Counted from the first letter of the stretch, positions 1 through 7,739 are shown. The stretch is DNA of 14,548 nucleotides from Coemansia sp. RSA 1804 (GCA_027578815.1 JANBTH010000575.1:1-14548); one strand, 5' to 3'. The notes: a model not told the origin generated them from the sequence alone. Numbers and translations are program-made.

Positions 1-402
1 GAGCAGACGCGGCTGCGTAGCGATATTAACAAGGCCAGGGAGGGCAGCGAGGCTGCTGCCAGGCTGGAATCGAGACTAGTGGCAAGCGAACGCGAGAACC
101 AGGCGCACAAGCAGACGATTTCACGGCTTGAGGAGCATATCCAGACGCTGACTGCGCAGCTGAGCGCCCTAAAGTCCGATGTTGCTGGAATCCAGCGGTC
201 TGTGGCCGGCTTGGACTCGAGTAAAGGTGTCACGGCCGTCGAGGTTGCGTCGATCGTGCGTGGTGAGCTAGGCAGCGCGCTCCAGCCGCTTGAAAAGCAA
301 ACCCTGGCTCTGTCGAAGGAAAACAAGGCTCTTGATAAGAAGGTCGGCGAGCTTCGGGCATACGTCGACGAGCTTGTTGTTGAAGACGACCAGCAGCAGT
401 AG
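1..402 (+). CDS. C-terminal fragment of a coiled-coil protein (5' end outside window)
   Basis: The frame is open from the first base (Glu-Gln-Thr-Arg...) to the TAG at 400-402, giving 133 visible residues. No ATG occurs in the visible part; a GTG at 79 should not be taken as the start, because the frame runs on upstream. The sequence is rich in Glu, Gln, Lys, Leu, Ala and Arg with heptad-like Leu/Ile/Val spacing (for example SRLEEHIQTL, QLSALKSDV, LSKENKALDKKVGEL). This predicts a long parallel coiled coil broken around the DSSKGVT segment. It ends in an acidic-Gln tail (EDDQQQ). It has no catalytic motif or membrane segment, so it is probably the tail of a structural, tethering or motor-associated protein. 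I do not recognise the family, and many coiled-coil proteins would look like this. Confidence 0.8.
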   Translation, partial: EQTRLRSDINKAREGSEAAARLESRLVASERENQAHKQTISRLEEHIQTLTAQLSALKSDVAGIQRSVAGLDSSKGVTAVEVASIVRGELGSALQPLEKQTLALSKENKALDKKVGELRAYVDELVVEDDQQQ

Positions 403-1287
403 TACACGTATCTAGTAGATGAAGACTCTCTTTTTATTCTGACAATTCGTTTCTCCATTTTTCTTTTTCATCTTTTTTCTTATATTGTTTTCAAAGTGCC
501 ATTAAGCTTTCTTTTATTTTCTTCCGCTTCTCATTATTGTTTTTTCATTTCTGTGGTTTCTAATATAGTTAGCTTGATTGCCACTTTAGAACCCCTTGGC
601 TGGTGATGGACATATATTTCTGATGTAAATTCTTTAAAAACAGGCTAATGTCAAAACCTCCTTGATGTATGCTAGCGGATATGGATATAAAAATTGGACT
701 GGGGCCGTGCACTCAACATTAAGAGTTTATAGTCAGAAATCTACAAAATAACATTCTTTGGGAAAAAGATTGGTGTCTCTTTTCTCATATGGATATACTG
801 TGGCATTTCTACATTTTGCTACTGTGGCTAGCAGAAACGCACATATGGAATTGTATATACAAGTGGTGGTTTTCTTTTGTTCTTCCTGTTCTTGTTCATT
901 GAAATTCAGAATCTCTTTTTGGGGCTCATTCTAGATAAAAAAAGACCAAAATATAATGGTTAGGTTTGGGCCAAAAAGAAAGAAAATAAAGATTGTTAAT
1001 CTAGAAAGCGTTGGGTACTTCCATATGTTTACATCTTCTTTTCTACAAAAAAACTATGCACAGTATCAATGTAACTCGGGGAAATTGGTATATGCTGCTG
1101 TACATTATAGTTGCAAATTGTAGCTGAAGTGAAGTAAATTTTCAATATAAAAACCACTATATATCAAAATTTTAGATATTCGCAATTCCACAACAAAAAT
1201 TCATTTTCAATCTTCATCTTCTTCCTATTTTAATCAGCGACTTGTCTAATTACTTTCATTTAGCGTTCATACTTTCTTTTTCAAACA
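403..1287. promoter_or_regulatory. AT-rich spacer: 3' UTR of the coiled-coil gene and promoter of the ABCG transporter
   Basis: These 885 bp hold no supported gene; every ATG-initiated frame I followed closes within about 30 codons. The left part (420-560) is T-rich and probably the 3' UTR/terminator of the upstream gene. Two perfect TATA-type octamers (TATAAAAA) lie at 686-693 and 1146-1153. The second is about 140 bp before the transporter ATG and is the better promoter candidate. An ATTGG (inverted CCAAT) directly adjoins the first (693-697). Three CATATG palindromes occur at 786-791, 842-847 and 1022-1027, and a 9-bp direct repeat TACTGTGGC at 796-804 and 820-828. The last 90 bp are CT-rich, as in many fungal leaders. 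Confidence 0.6.
1146..1153 (+). promoter_or_regulatory. TATA-type element upstream of the ABCG transporter
   Basis: TATAAAAA matches the TATAWAWR consensus exactly and lies 134 bp before the ATG at 1288. A CT-rich leader follows at 1200-1280, which suits a start site between the two. Assignment is by position only. Confidence 0.5.
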
Positions 1288-3312
1288 ATGGAAGCATCAA
1301 TATCTGAATCATTGCCAACTACAAGCAATAATAAAGAAACAATGTGTTCTACTCCAATCCTTGGCTGGAACGACATAAGTTACGATGTTTCAACTAAAGA
1401 TGGTGTCCGTCGCCTTTTACACAACGTCTCTGGCAGCATCTATCCCGGAGAGGTTGTTGCTATCATGGGTGCATCGGGTGCTGGTAAAACCACTCTTCTC
1501 AACGTTCTCTCAGGGCGTATTCAAGGCGGAAAGCTGTTTGGCGATATCAAGTTCAACGGCGCCAAGCGTAACCCACACACATTTAAGCGAATGCTTGCAT
1601 ATGTCGAACAAGACGACTTGATGCATTCAACGTTAACTGTTGAGGAAACACTGTCTATATCTGCCAGCCTTCGTTTACCCAACTCAAAATACACCGACCA
1701 GGACAAGAAGCAACGTGTGGAAGAAGTTATGCGCCAGCTGCGTCTCTCACACATTGCAAACTCAAGGATTGGTGGAGGAGGCGGCAAGCGTGGCGTATCT
1801 GGCGGTGAACGCAAGCGTGTTAGCATTGGTATTGAGCTTGTCACCGAGCCTTCTCTTCTGGTCCTTGATGAACCATCGTCAGGACTGGATTCTTCATCTG
1901 CCGAAATGGTTGTTCAACTGACAAAGGACATGGCGCATGAGCGCAACCTCTGCACTTTGATGACCATCCACCAGCCCAGCGCAGAGATGGTTGCCCAGTT
2001 TGACAAGCTCATTCTCCTTTCCCAGGGAAAGGTCGTGTACATGGGCCCAGCGGACCAGGCACTGCAATACTTTGAGAAGCTCGGCTATCCGTCAACCAAC
2101 CCAAATCCTGCCAACTTCTACATCGACTTGATGACCATTGACTTTTCATCGTCTGCTGCTATGAAGGAAAGCGAGACTCGTGTGCAGAGTCTTGTTGACT
2201 GCTATGCCGAGTTCAACTGCAACGGCTCTAAGCTCCTTGTAAACAAGTCCTCATTCCTCGAATCTGAAACTGCTGAGAAAGCCAATAATAACAGCAGTGG
2301 TATTAACATACACAACTCGAAAGGAGCAGAAACCCCAAGCAATACCAATCTGGCGCCTTCTTCTTCTTCTCGTAGAGGCAGTGTCTACTATGAATCATAC
2401 ACAAGCCCAGACAAGGACATTACAAATGAAACGGCCAATATTGTACTGCACGAAGCAACACCAAGAAATAGCTGGATAAGTGAGACACGTGTACTTCTTA
2501 GGCGCAATTTACTTTTAAATCAACGGAACAGGTCATTGATATACGCTGCTCTTTTCCAGAGCATAATGATGACTATCTTCACTGGATTTGTGTTCTTCCA
2601 GATGAAGACTGACCAGTCGTCGGTCCAGAACCGTGTTGGTATAATGGTTGTGATTCTAATACAGATAACCTTTCCAGTAACCTTTCCCGTCATGACAACC
2701 ATTATGCTTAATCGCAGCATTCTGATGCGCGAAAGATCATCTAGCAGCTACCGCATGTCCAGCTACTTTGTAGCTCATGCATTGAGCTTTGTTCCGCTGA
2801 CGGTTATTCCTCTGAGCGCCATGTTTACTGGCGTGTACTTTATTGCGCACTTCCAGTACAGCGCAGCAAAGTACTTTATTGCACTGTCGTTTCTCTTGAG
2901 TATGGTCTACTCTTCTATCGGTATATCATTTACCCTTGCAATGCTTACAGACAGTCTGGATACGGCATACATACTCACTCCTACCATCATGTCTATTTTA
3001 TATCTCTTTGCAGGCAACTTTTCCAACGCAAGTGCCGTCACTCCTGTACTGCGGTGGATAAAGTACATCTGCATCTACTACTATACATACTCTGGTTTCA
3101 TGCAAAATGAGTTCAGAGGACTGGAGTTCGAGTGCGACAACAGTACCTCCAACTGCTACAAGACCGGCGAGGACGTCTTGTCCGCTTACGGCTTGGACGA
3201 GTTTCCCATCTGGCTCAACATTATCATTGAGCTTGCACTTGGTACTGGACTATTTGTCATTGGATACATTGCTTTACGCTGGGTGGCCAAGCCCCGCTAT
3301 CTCTGGCTCTGA
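1288..3312 (+). CDS. ABCG-family (WHITE-type) half-transporter
   Basis: A 674-residue half-size ABC transporter with the nucleotide-binding domain first, as in the G subfamily. Walker A is GASGAGKT (61-68), the Q-loop Gln is 108, the signature VSGGERKR is 170-177, Walker B LLVLDEP is 190-196 with the D-loop SSGLD, and the H-loop His is 228. A hydrophilic Ser/Asn-rich linker (about 285-395) contains RRGS (362-365), a protein kinase A consensus. About six membrane helices follow, near 416-437, 450-473, 493-519, 527-552, 559-577 and 645-665. The last outer loop carries two cysteines (616, 623) and NFS, NAS and NST sequons. Half-transporters of this family act as dimers and export lipids, sterols or hydrophobic compounds; the substrate here cannot be read. 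The ATG has A at -3 and nothing longer is available in frame. Codon use is more AT-rich than in the genes to the right. The length is normal for the family and nothing is broken. Confidence 0.95.
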   Translation: MEASISESLPTTSNNKETMCSTPILGWNDISYDVSTKDGVRRLLHNVSGSIYPGEVVAIMGASGAGKTTLLNVLSGRIQGGKLFGDIKFNGAKRNPHTFKRMLAYVEQDDLMHSTLTVEETLSISASLRLPNSKYTDQDKKQRVEEVMRQLRLSHIANSRIGGGGGKRGVSGGERKRVSIGIELVTEPSLLVLDEPSSGLDSSSAEMVVQLTKDMAHERNLCTLMTIHQPSAEMVAQFDKLILLSQGKVVYMGPADQALQYFEKLGYPSTNPNPANFYIDLMTIDFSSSAAMKESETRVQSLVDCYAEFNCNGSKLLVNKSSFLESETAEKANNNSSGINIHNSKGAETPSNTNLAPSSSSRRGSVYYESYTSPDKDITNETANIVLHEATPRNSWISETRVLLRRNLLLNQRNRSLIYAALFQSIMMTIFTGFVFFQMKTDQSSVQNRVGIMVVILIQITFPVTFPVMTTIMLNRSILMRERSSSSYRMSSYFVAHALSFVPLTVIPLSAMFTGVYFIAHFQYSAAKYFIALSFLLSMVYSSIGISFTLAMLTDSLDTAYILTPTIMSILYLFAGNFSNASAVTPVLRWIKYICIYYYTYSGFMQNEFRGLEFECDNSTSNCYKTGEDVLSAYGLDEFPIWLNIIIELALGTGLFVIGYIALRWVAKPRYLWL

Positions 3313-3497
3313 AGACTAACATCTATTAAAGAATTCTTTTTGGTTCGACACATGTCAAGAAAACACTATTGCTACATGAAATCCCAATAAACAAGTTATA
3401 TGTTCTCTCGCAGAAAAGAAAAAAGTTATGTCGACAGCCGTGCAATAGACCAAAATAAAAAACATACAAAGCCATCCTGAGCCCAAGACTAAAATGA
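3313..3497. other. Convergent intergenic gap (ABCG / REI1 3' ends)
   Basis: This 185-bp gap lies between two convergent stops. AATAAA occurs on the + strand at 3386-3391 (74 nt after the transporter stop) and again at 3454-3459. No TTTATT, the minus-strand equivalent, is seen, so REI1 must use a variant poly(A) signal or one inside or beyond the transporter 3' end. Confidence 0.6.
3386..3391 (+). terminator. Candidate poly(A) signal of the ABCG transporter
   Basis: An exact AATAAA hexamer 74 nt downstream of the TGA stop, a usual distance for a fungal 3' UTR. A second copy lies at 3454-3459, close to the convergent REI1 gene. Confidence 0.5.
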
Positions 3498-5081
3498 CTA
3501 GAGCGGGTTTTGTTCTCTGTAATGTTTCTGCAGACGGTTGTTGCGGATCCCCACTTTAGTCCTAAAGACCTCGTGTTTGCGGAATTCCTTGAACTGAGCA
3601 ATGTCCTTCCACCGTTGGCGGCCACCGGGCTGAGCAAGGATCATTGCGCGGTTGCGACTGGTAGTGGAGACCTGGGTGCTGTACTCTGGGTCCTCGTTGT
3701 AGTTGGTCAGCATCTTGTGGATGACAACACTTTCCTTCTCCTGGCGCTCAGGAAGGATCGTCTGCTTGTAGTAGCGCTGGAGCAGCCTGTGGCCAATACG
3801 GGTGCCATTGGGGAGGACGAGCTCGCCGTCCTCCTCTTCAAGCCCGTTCGCGCCGCCGAGGTTGCCACGGCCGCCCAGACGAGCCAGCGAGTCGGGGTCG
3901 AGCTCCTCGTCCGCATCGTGCTCATGGGCGTCCGGATACGTTGACGAAAAGTCGTAAAAGTCGGAGATCTCCAGAATGTCAATCTCCGTCTCGTACGCAA
4001 TCTTCGTGTGGCCCTTGTCGAGCATATGTCTGCGAACAGCCTCGAGGCTCTGCAGCATCCGACCACGGCCATTACAGTAGAGACACACGTTTGCAACAGA
4101 CAGCTTGTCGGCCAGGTACTTTATCAGCCCACGCAGGTTGACGAGGTACTCGAGATCGGGGATGAAGAATGAGTGCGCCAGCATCATGTGGTCGATGTTG
4201 TGTTCGAGCGAATCGGACTTGTGTGTGCAAAATAGGCAGTCCGATTCGGGATCCAGACGCGGTGCGGCGGCCTTCTTCTTCTCCAGCAGCTTCTCGACCT
4301 CTTCCTCGGTCGTCGCCTGGTTGAGCTGTCTCTTGATATCCTTTTCCTGTTTCCGACGTTCAAGCTCCTTCTCCTCCTCTGTGTCCCTGGGCTGGTCAAC
4401 ATCCATTGGTGCAGAAGGAGAAGCAGACTTCTCCTGGTCCTCGCTGTCGTCAGCGCTATCCTCGTCTTCTTCGTCATCATCTTCGTCGTCGTCGCTGATG
4501 TGGAATTCGCTGACTTTGAGTCCCCTCTGGTCGGTCACCATGCCCCCAGCCGAGGCTGCGGATGCCACCCCGGGTGCGCTGACACCGATTCCAGCCGCAG
4601 CAACAGCAGCAGCAGGAGAACCAGGGACAGCGCCTGCGGCGGCATCCGCAGCGTTCCTAGTAGCCTCGGCGGCAATCGACTCGGCAATAGCCAGCTGCTC
4701 CGCCCTGGTATCCTCCTCCAGCTGCAGCTTGCGCAGAAGCCTCGCCTCGGCCTCCTTGTGCTTTTTGCTGTTCATATGGTTAGTGAACGCGTTCTCCGAC
4801 CCATACGTCTTCTTGCACGTCTTGCAGTCCGCCGAAAACGCAGCCCGCTTCGATGCCTCCGCCTCCTTCGCCTGCTGCGCTAGCACCCGTTGCGCGAAAC
4901 TCTCGGCCGTCACCGGCGGCAGACTGACCACCTTGCGCTTCAGGTTGTACTTGTGCCAGTTGCTTCTGTAGTGCGTGCGCTGCTGGTCTGCGGAATAGAA
5001 GGCTACCTGGCAGGCCAGGCAGGTGAAGATTGGCGCATTGTTTGCGTTGGTTGGCACCGAGTTGTTGCTGCTGGCCTCCAT
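3498..5081 (-). CDS. REI1: REI1/ZNF622-type cytoplasmic pre-60S maturation factor
   Basis: A 527-residue zinc-finger protein. Finger 1 has Cys21, Cys24, His37, His43 and finger 2 has Cys86, Cys89, His102, His108; both are U1-like (FTCLACQVAF, CKTCKKTYGS). Finger 3 has Cys282, Cys285, His298, His303, followed by the family-typical HSFFIPDLEYL. Finger 4 has Cys333, Cys336, His352, His358. The C-terminus (FRTKVGIRNNRLQKHYR) is the segment that in yeast Rei1 enters the polypeptide exit tunnel. In yeast, Rei1 acts in the cytoplasm to recycle the export factors Arx1/Alb1 from pre-60S particles. Yeast has a paralogue, Reh1, so a single-copy REI1 assignment is by family only. At 527 residues it is longer than yeast Rei1 (about 390), mainly through an Ala-rich stretch (135-180) and a very acidic spacer (196-230). 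The frame is open 41 codons further upstream, but the only ATG matching the family N-terminus is at 5081; the upstream part translates T-rich leader. It shares a divergent promoter with CCT3. Confidence 0.95.
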   Translation of the reverse strand: MEASSNNSVPTNANNAPIFTCLACQVAFYSADQQRTHYRSNWHKYNLKRKVVSLPPVTAESFAQRVLAQQAKEAEASKRAAFSADCKTCKKTYGSENAFTNHMNSKKHKEAEARLLRKLQLEEDTRAEQLAIAESIAAEATRNAADAAAGAVPGSPAAAVAAAGIGVSAPGVASAASAGGMVTDQRGLKVSEFHISDDDEDDDEEDEDSADDSEDQEKSASPSAPMDVDQPRDTEEEKELERRKQEKDIKRQLNQATTEEEVEKLLEKKKAAAPRLDPESDCLFCTHKSDSLEHNIDHMMLAHSFFIPDLEYLVNLRGLIKYLADKLSVANVCLYCNGRGRMLQSLEAVRRHMLDKGHTKIAYETEIDILEISDFYDFSSTYPDAHEHDADEELDPDSLARLGGRGNLGGANGLEEEDGELVLPNGTRIGHRLLQRYYKQTILPERQEKESVVIHKMLTNYNEDPEYSTQVSTTSRNRAMILAQPGGRQRWKDIAQFKEFRKHEVFRTKVGIRNNRLQKHYREQNPL

Positions 5082-5717
5082 AGTTGAAGAAAGAATAAGG
5101 AAGAAGCGGTGGTGTAGAAAAAAAGATATAGACAAGTGTAGAATAATAAAGAAAGCAAAGATTTCAAAAGCTGCGCCTCCTACTCCTCTCCAACAAAGAT
5201 ACAAAAAGAATAGAGTGTTATTTTATAGTCTAGTGTTTGGAGAAATTGCGAAGAAAGGAGGGGAGACAAGCAAAAAAGTTCAGGTTTCAATGCCGCAGCT
5301 GCTTTCTTCTCTTTCTACAAAAAAAGAAAAGAAAAAACCCGGTGATCAGAAAATTCGGTGTGAATTTGTAATTCGGATATGCCGATTAAATTGGCACAGA
5401 TGAATCAACGCCTAGCGAGAGAGAAAAAAGCCACCAAGAAATTGCGACAGCATACAGCGGCATCCGTGTTTACTTTTTCCATAGCAGTGGTGGGTTTGTA
5501 ATGTTGTTTTTCTCCCAAAAGAAAGATTGCAAACATCAATTTGAACAATCTTTCTCCATCCTTCTTTTTTTTCTACTTTGTTTCCGCCTCTCCTCTTTTC
5601 TTAATAGAAAGCACGGCGGGTATAACGTAATTTAGAACACCTTTGAATCCCAGGGGGTTACTCTTTCATTCATTTTTCAGCTGGGGGAGCAGATAAAAAT
5701 AACCAAAATACTAAATC
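5082..5717. promoter_or_regulatory. Divergent promoter between REI1 (-) and CCT3 (+)
   Basis: This 636-bp spacer separates two divergent starts. On the REI1 side, CTATAAAAT reads on the minus strand around 5220-5228, about 140 bp upstream of its ATG. On the CCT3 side, a strong pyrimidine tract (5548-5600) precedes the start, as in fungal leaders; no clean TATA is seen there. An 11-bp direct repeat AGAAATTGCGA lies at 5241-5251 and 5437-5447, AATTCGG is repeated at 5352-5358 and 5370-5376, and ATTGG (inverted CCAAT) sits at 5390-5394. I looked for alternating GAA/TTC heat-shock elements for CCT3 and found no convincing array. Two short frames occupy 5400-5501 and 5501-5635. Confidence 0.6.
5220..5227 (-). 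promoter_or_regulatory. TATA-like element of REI1
   Basis: Read on the minus strand this is TATAAAAT, one base off the TATAWAWR consensus, 138 bp upstream of the REI1 ATG. It is in a suitable place and orientation, but it is unproven. Confidence 0.4.
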
Positions 5718-7634
5718 ATGCAATCGCCAGTAGTTGTTCTCAACACCAGCAAACAGCGCGAGAGCGGGCACAAGGCGCAAATGTCGAACATTGCAGCGGG
5801 TAAGACGGTGGCCGACGTGGTGCGGACGTGTCTTGGCCCACGCGCAATGCTGAAGATGCTTCTGGATCCAATGGGCGGCATAACGCTGACGAACGATGGG
5901 TTTGCCATTCTCCGCGAGTGCGAGGTAGCGCATCCGGCGGCCAAGTCGATGATCGAGCTGAGCCGCACGCAGGACGACGAGGTGGGCGACGGCACCACCA
6001 GCGTGATCATCCTGGCCGGCGAAATGCTGGCGATCAGCGCGCCGTTCCTGGAACGCAAGATCCACCCGGTGGTGATCCTGCGCGGATTCCAAAAGGCTCT
6101 CGATGATGCGCAGACCATTCTTCGCTCGATCGCGGTCCCCGTCGACACCAATGACCGTGACCAGATGCTGGGCCTGATCAAGTCGGCCATTGGCACCAAG
6201 TTCGTCAGTCGATGGAACGACCTCATGTGCAACCTGGCGCTCAGCGCTGTCCAGACCGTTGCGTTCCGCACTGCCGATGTCGAGCCGGCCAAGGTGGACG
6301 ACGACTCCAAGATGGATGTTGACGCCGTTGCTCCCGCCGCCAGTGCGCCAGGAACCGGTGCATCAGCAGCTAGTGCCTTGCCGTCTGCGCCAGCAGCAGC
6401 CGCTCCAGGCGGTGCCGACAAGCAGGGCGCGGCCAAGGGCGGCTCGGGTGCTGGCAGCGCTACTACTACCACTACTACTACCACTGGAGCAGCAGCAGCA
6501 TCTGGCGCCGCCACTGTCTCTGCATCTGCTTCGGGCGCCGGCAGCAACGCTGTCGCTTCGGCCGTTGCTGCGGATAACGACGGCAAGAAGACCCTCGAGA
6601 CGGATGTGCGCGAGGTGGACATCAAGCGGTTTGTGCGCGTGGAAAAGGTGCCCGGCGGAGAGATCGAGGAGAGTCGCGTGCTTGACGGCGTGATGGTCAA
6701 CAAGGACGTGGTGCATCCAAAGATGCGGCGGCTGATCGAGAACCCGCGCATCGTGCTGCTCGACTGTCCGCTGGAGTACAAGAAGGGCGAGTCGCAGACG
6801 AACATCGAGGTGACGCGCGAGAGCGACTGGGCACGTATCCTGGAGATCGAGGAGGAGCAGATCAAGCAGATGTGCGAGAAGATCGCGGCAGCCAAACCGG
6901 ACATCGTGATCACCGAAAAGGGGGTGTCGGATCTGGCGCAGCACTTTTTGGTCAAGAACAACATCACAGCGCTCCGCCGCATGCGCAAGACCGACAATAA
7001 CAGGATTGCGCGTGCAACGGGGGCCAGAATCGTCAGCTCCCCCGACGAGCTCAAGGAAAGAGACGTGGGAACTGGGTGCGGGTTGTTTTCGGTGGACAAG
7101 ATCGGCGACGAGTACTTTTCGTTCTTCACCAAGTGCGCCAACCCAAAGGCCTGCACCATTCTGCTGCGCGGGCCAGGAAAGGACACGCTCAACGAGATCG
7201 ACCGCAATCTGCAGGACGCCATGTGCGTTGCGCGCAATGTGCTCTTCAGCCCGTATCTGTGTCCGGGAGGCGGAGCCACCGAGATGGCGCTCTCGGTGCA
7301 GCTCGCGCAGCGTGCCAAGTCCGACGTCTCGGGCGTCGAGCAGTGGCCGTACGCTGGCGTTGCCGAGGCAATGGAGGTCATTCCGCGCACCCTCATCCAG
7401 AACGGCGGCGGAAACGCCATTCGTGTGCTGACGGAGCTGCGCGCCAAGCATGCTGCCGGCCAGTCGACGTGGGGCGTCGATGGCGAGAAGGGCGTTGCCG
7501 CCGATATGACGCAGTACGGCGTCTGGGAGCCGCTTGCCGTCAAGCTCCAGACAATCAAGACCGCCATCGACTCGGCGTCGCTGCTGCTGCGTGTCGACGA
7601 CATTGTCTCGGGCACCGCAAAAAAGCCCGAGTGA
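5718..7634 (+). CDS. CCT3: T-complex protein 1 subunit gamma (CCT3), chaperonin TRiC/CCT
   Basis: One of the eight paralogous subunits of the cytosolic chaperonin CCT/TRiC, which folds actin, tubulin and other proteins in an ATP-driven closed chamber. The gamma assignment rests on RESGHKAQMSNI near the N-terminus, GESQTNIEVTRESDW (357-371), KTDNNRIARATGARIV and EQWPY (541-545), which follow CCT3 orthologues rather than other subunits. ATP-site elements are LGPRAMLKMLLDP (39-51), NDG (59-61) and GDGTTS (90-95, with the catalytic Asp91); PGGGATE (516-522) is also present. The C-terminus ends DDIVSGTAKKPE. It has 638 residues against about 534-545 in yeast and human, because of roughly 108 extra residues at about 184-298, between the intermediate domain and DIKRFVRVEKVPGG at the start of the apical domain. 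The extra part is Ala/Gly/Ser-rich with eight consecutive Thr. The ATG at 5718 gives the expected N-terminus. It ends 105 bp from the convergent WDR20/CreC gene. Confidence 0.97.
   Translation: MQSPVVVLNTSKQRESGHKAQMSNIAAGKTVADVVRTCLGPRAMLKMLLDPMGGITLTNDGFAILRECEVAHPAAKSMIELSRTQDDEVGDGTTSVIILAGEMLAISAPFLERKIHPVVILRGFQKALDDAQTILRSIAVPVDTNDRDQMLGLIKSAIGTKFVSRWNDLMCNLALSAVQTVAFRTADVEPAKVDDDSKMDVDAVAPAASAPGTGASAASALPSAPAAAAPGGADKQGAAKGGSGAGSATTTTTTTTGAAAASGAATVSASASGAGSNAVASAVAADNDGKKTLETDVREVDIKRFVRVEKVPGGEIEESRVLDGVMVNKDVVHPKMRRLIENPRIVLLDCPLEYKKGESQTNIEVTRESDWARILEIEEEQIKQMCEKIAAAKPDIVITEKGVSDLAQHFLVKNNITALRRMRKTDNNRIARATGARIVSSPDELKERDVGTGCGLFSVDKIGDEYFSFFTKCANPKACTILLRGPGKDTLNEIDRNLQDAMCVARNVLFSPYLCPGGGATEMALSVQLAQRAKSDVSGVEQWPYAGVAEAMEVIPRTLIQNGGGNAIRVLTELRAKHAAGQSTWGVDGEKGVAADMTQYGVWEPLAVKLQTIKTAIDSASLLLRVDDIVSGTAKKPE
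6267..6611 (+). other. Low-complexity insertion within CCT3
   Basis: Residues about 184-298 replace a loop of about seven residues in human CCT3 (between the VQF-like VAF and the DIK strand). The segment opens with an acidic patch (DDDSKMDVD), continues with Ala/Gly/Ser/Pro-rich sequence and eight Thr, and closes with DNDGKKTLETDVRE. It is in frame, free of stops and GC-rich like the flanking coding sequence. A spliced-out in-frame intron is possible in principle (GTGGAC to AAG ends would fit phase 0), but the 5' site is far from a fungal consensus. Confidence 0.75.
6462..6485 (+). repeat. ACT/ACC triplet repeat (poly-Thr)
   Basis: Eight Thr codons (ACT/ACC mixture) in tandem encode residues 249-256 of CCT3. 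This short impure microsatellite lies within the insertion, the kind that arises by replication slippage. Confidence 0.85.
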
Positions 7635-7739
7635 AGGAGTAAAAAAAATAAAGCGAGTAGCCTTTTCTATTAATTACTTTCTGTTGTTGTTTTGACTTCC
7701 AAGCAGTAAAACAAGCACCCTCCCTTTCTCTGTTCGGCT
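7635..7739. other. Convergent intergenic gap (CCT3 / WDR20-CreC 3' ends)
   Basis: Only 105 bp separate the two stops. AATAAA at 7647-7652, 13 nt after the CCT3 stop, is a candidate signal for CCT3. No minus-strand AATAAA is visible, and overlapping 3' ends are likely. Confidence 0.55.

Noticed and set aside
403..1287. tRNA gene, solo LTR or transposon remnant in the long AT-rich spacer
   Set aside because: No B-box-like GTTCGANNC, no terminal inverted or long direct repeats and no coding remnant could be found by eye.
4105..4971. 288-codon plus-strand Ser-rich frame opposite REI1
   Set aside because: The Ser runs are the complement of REI1's Asp/Glu/Ala codons; REI1 zinc fingers establish the minus strand as coding.
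5082..5204. In-frame upstream extension of REI1
   Set aside because: No upstream ATG with a plausible context in frame; it translates T-rich leader, and the family N-terminus starts at 5081.
5082..5717. Heat-shock elements upstream of CCT3
   Set aside because: GAA and TTC triplets are abundant in the AG/CT tracts, but I found no run with correct alternating 5-bp spacing.
6363..7451. 362-codon minus-strand frame within CCT3
   Set aside because: Another shadow frame in GC-rich coding DNA; no family resemblance.
5711..7615. 634-codon open frame on the minus strand spanning all of CCT3
   Set aside because: It mirrors CCT3 codon for codon; GC-rich coding sequence often leaves an antisense frame open. 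The translation is Ser/Arg/Ala-rich without recognisable domains, while the + strand is clearly CCT3.
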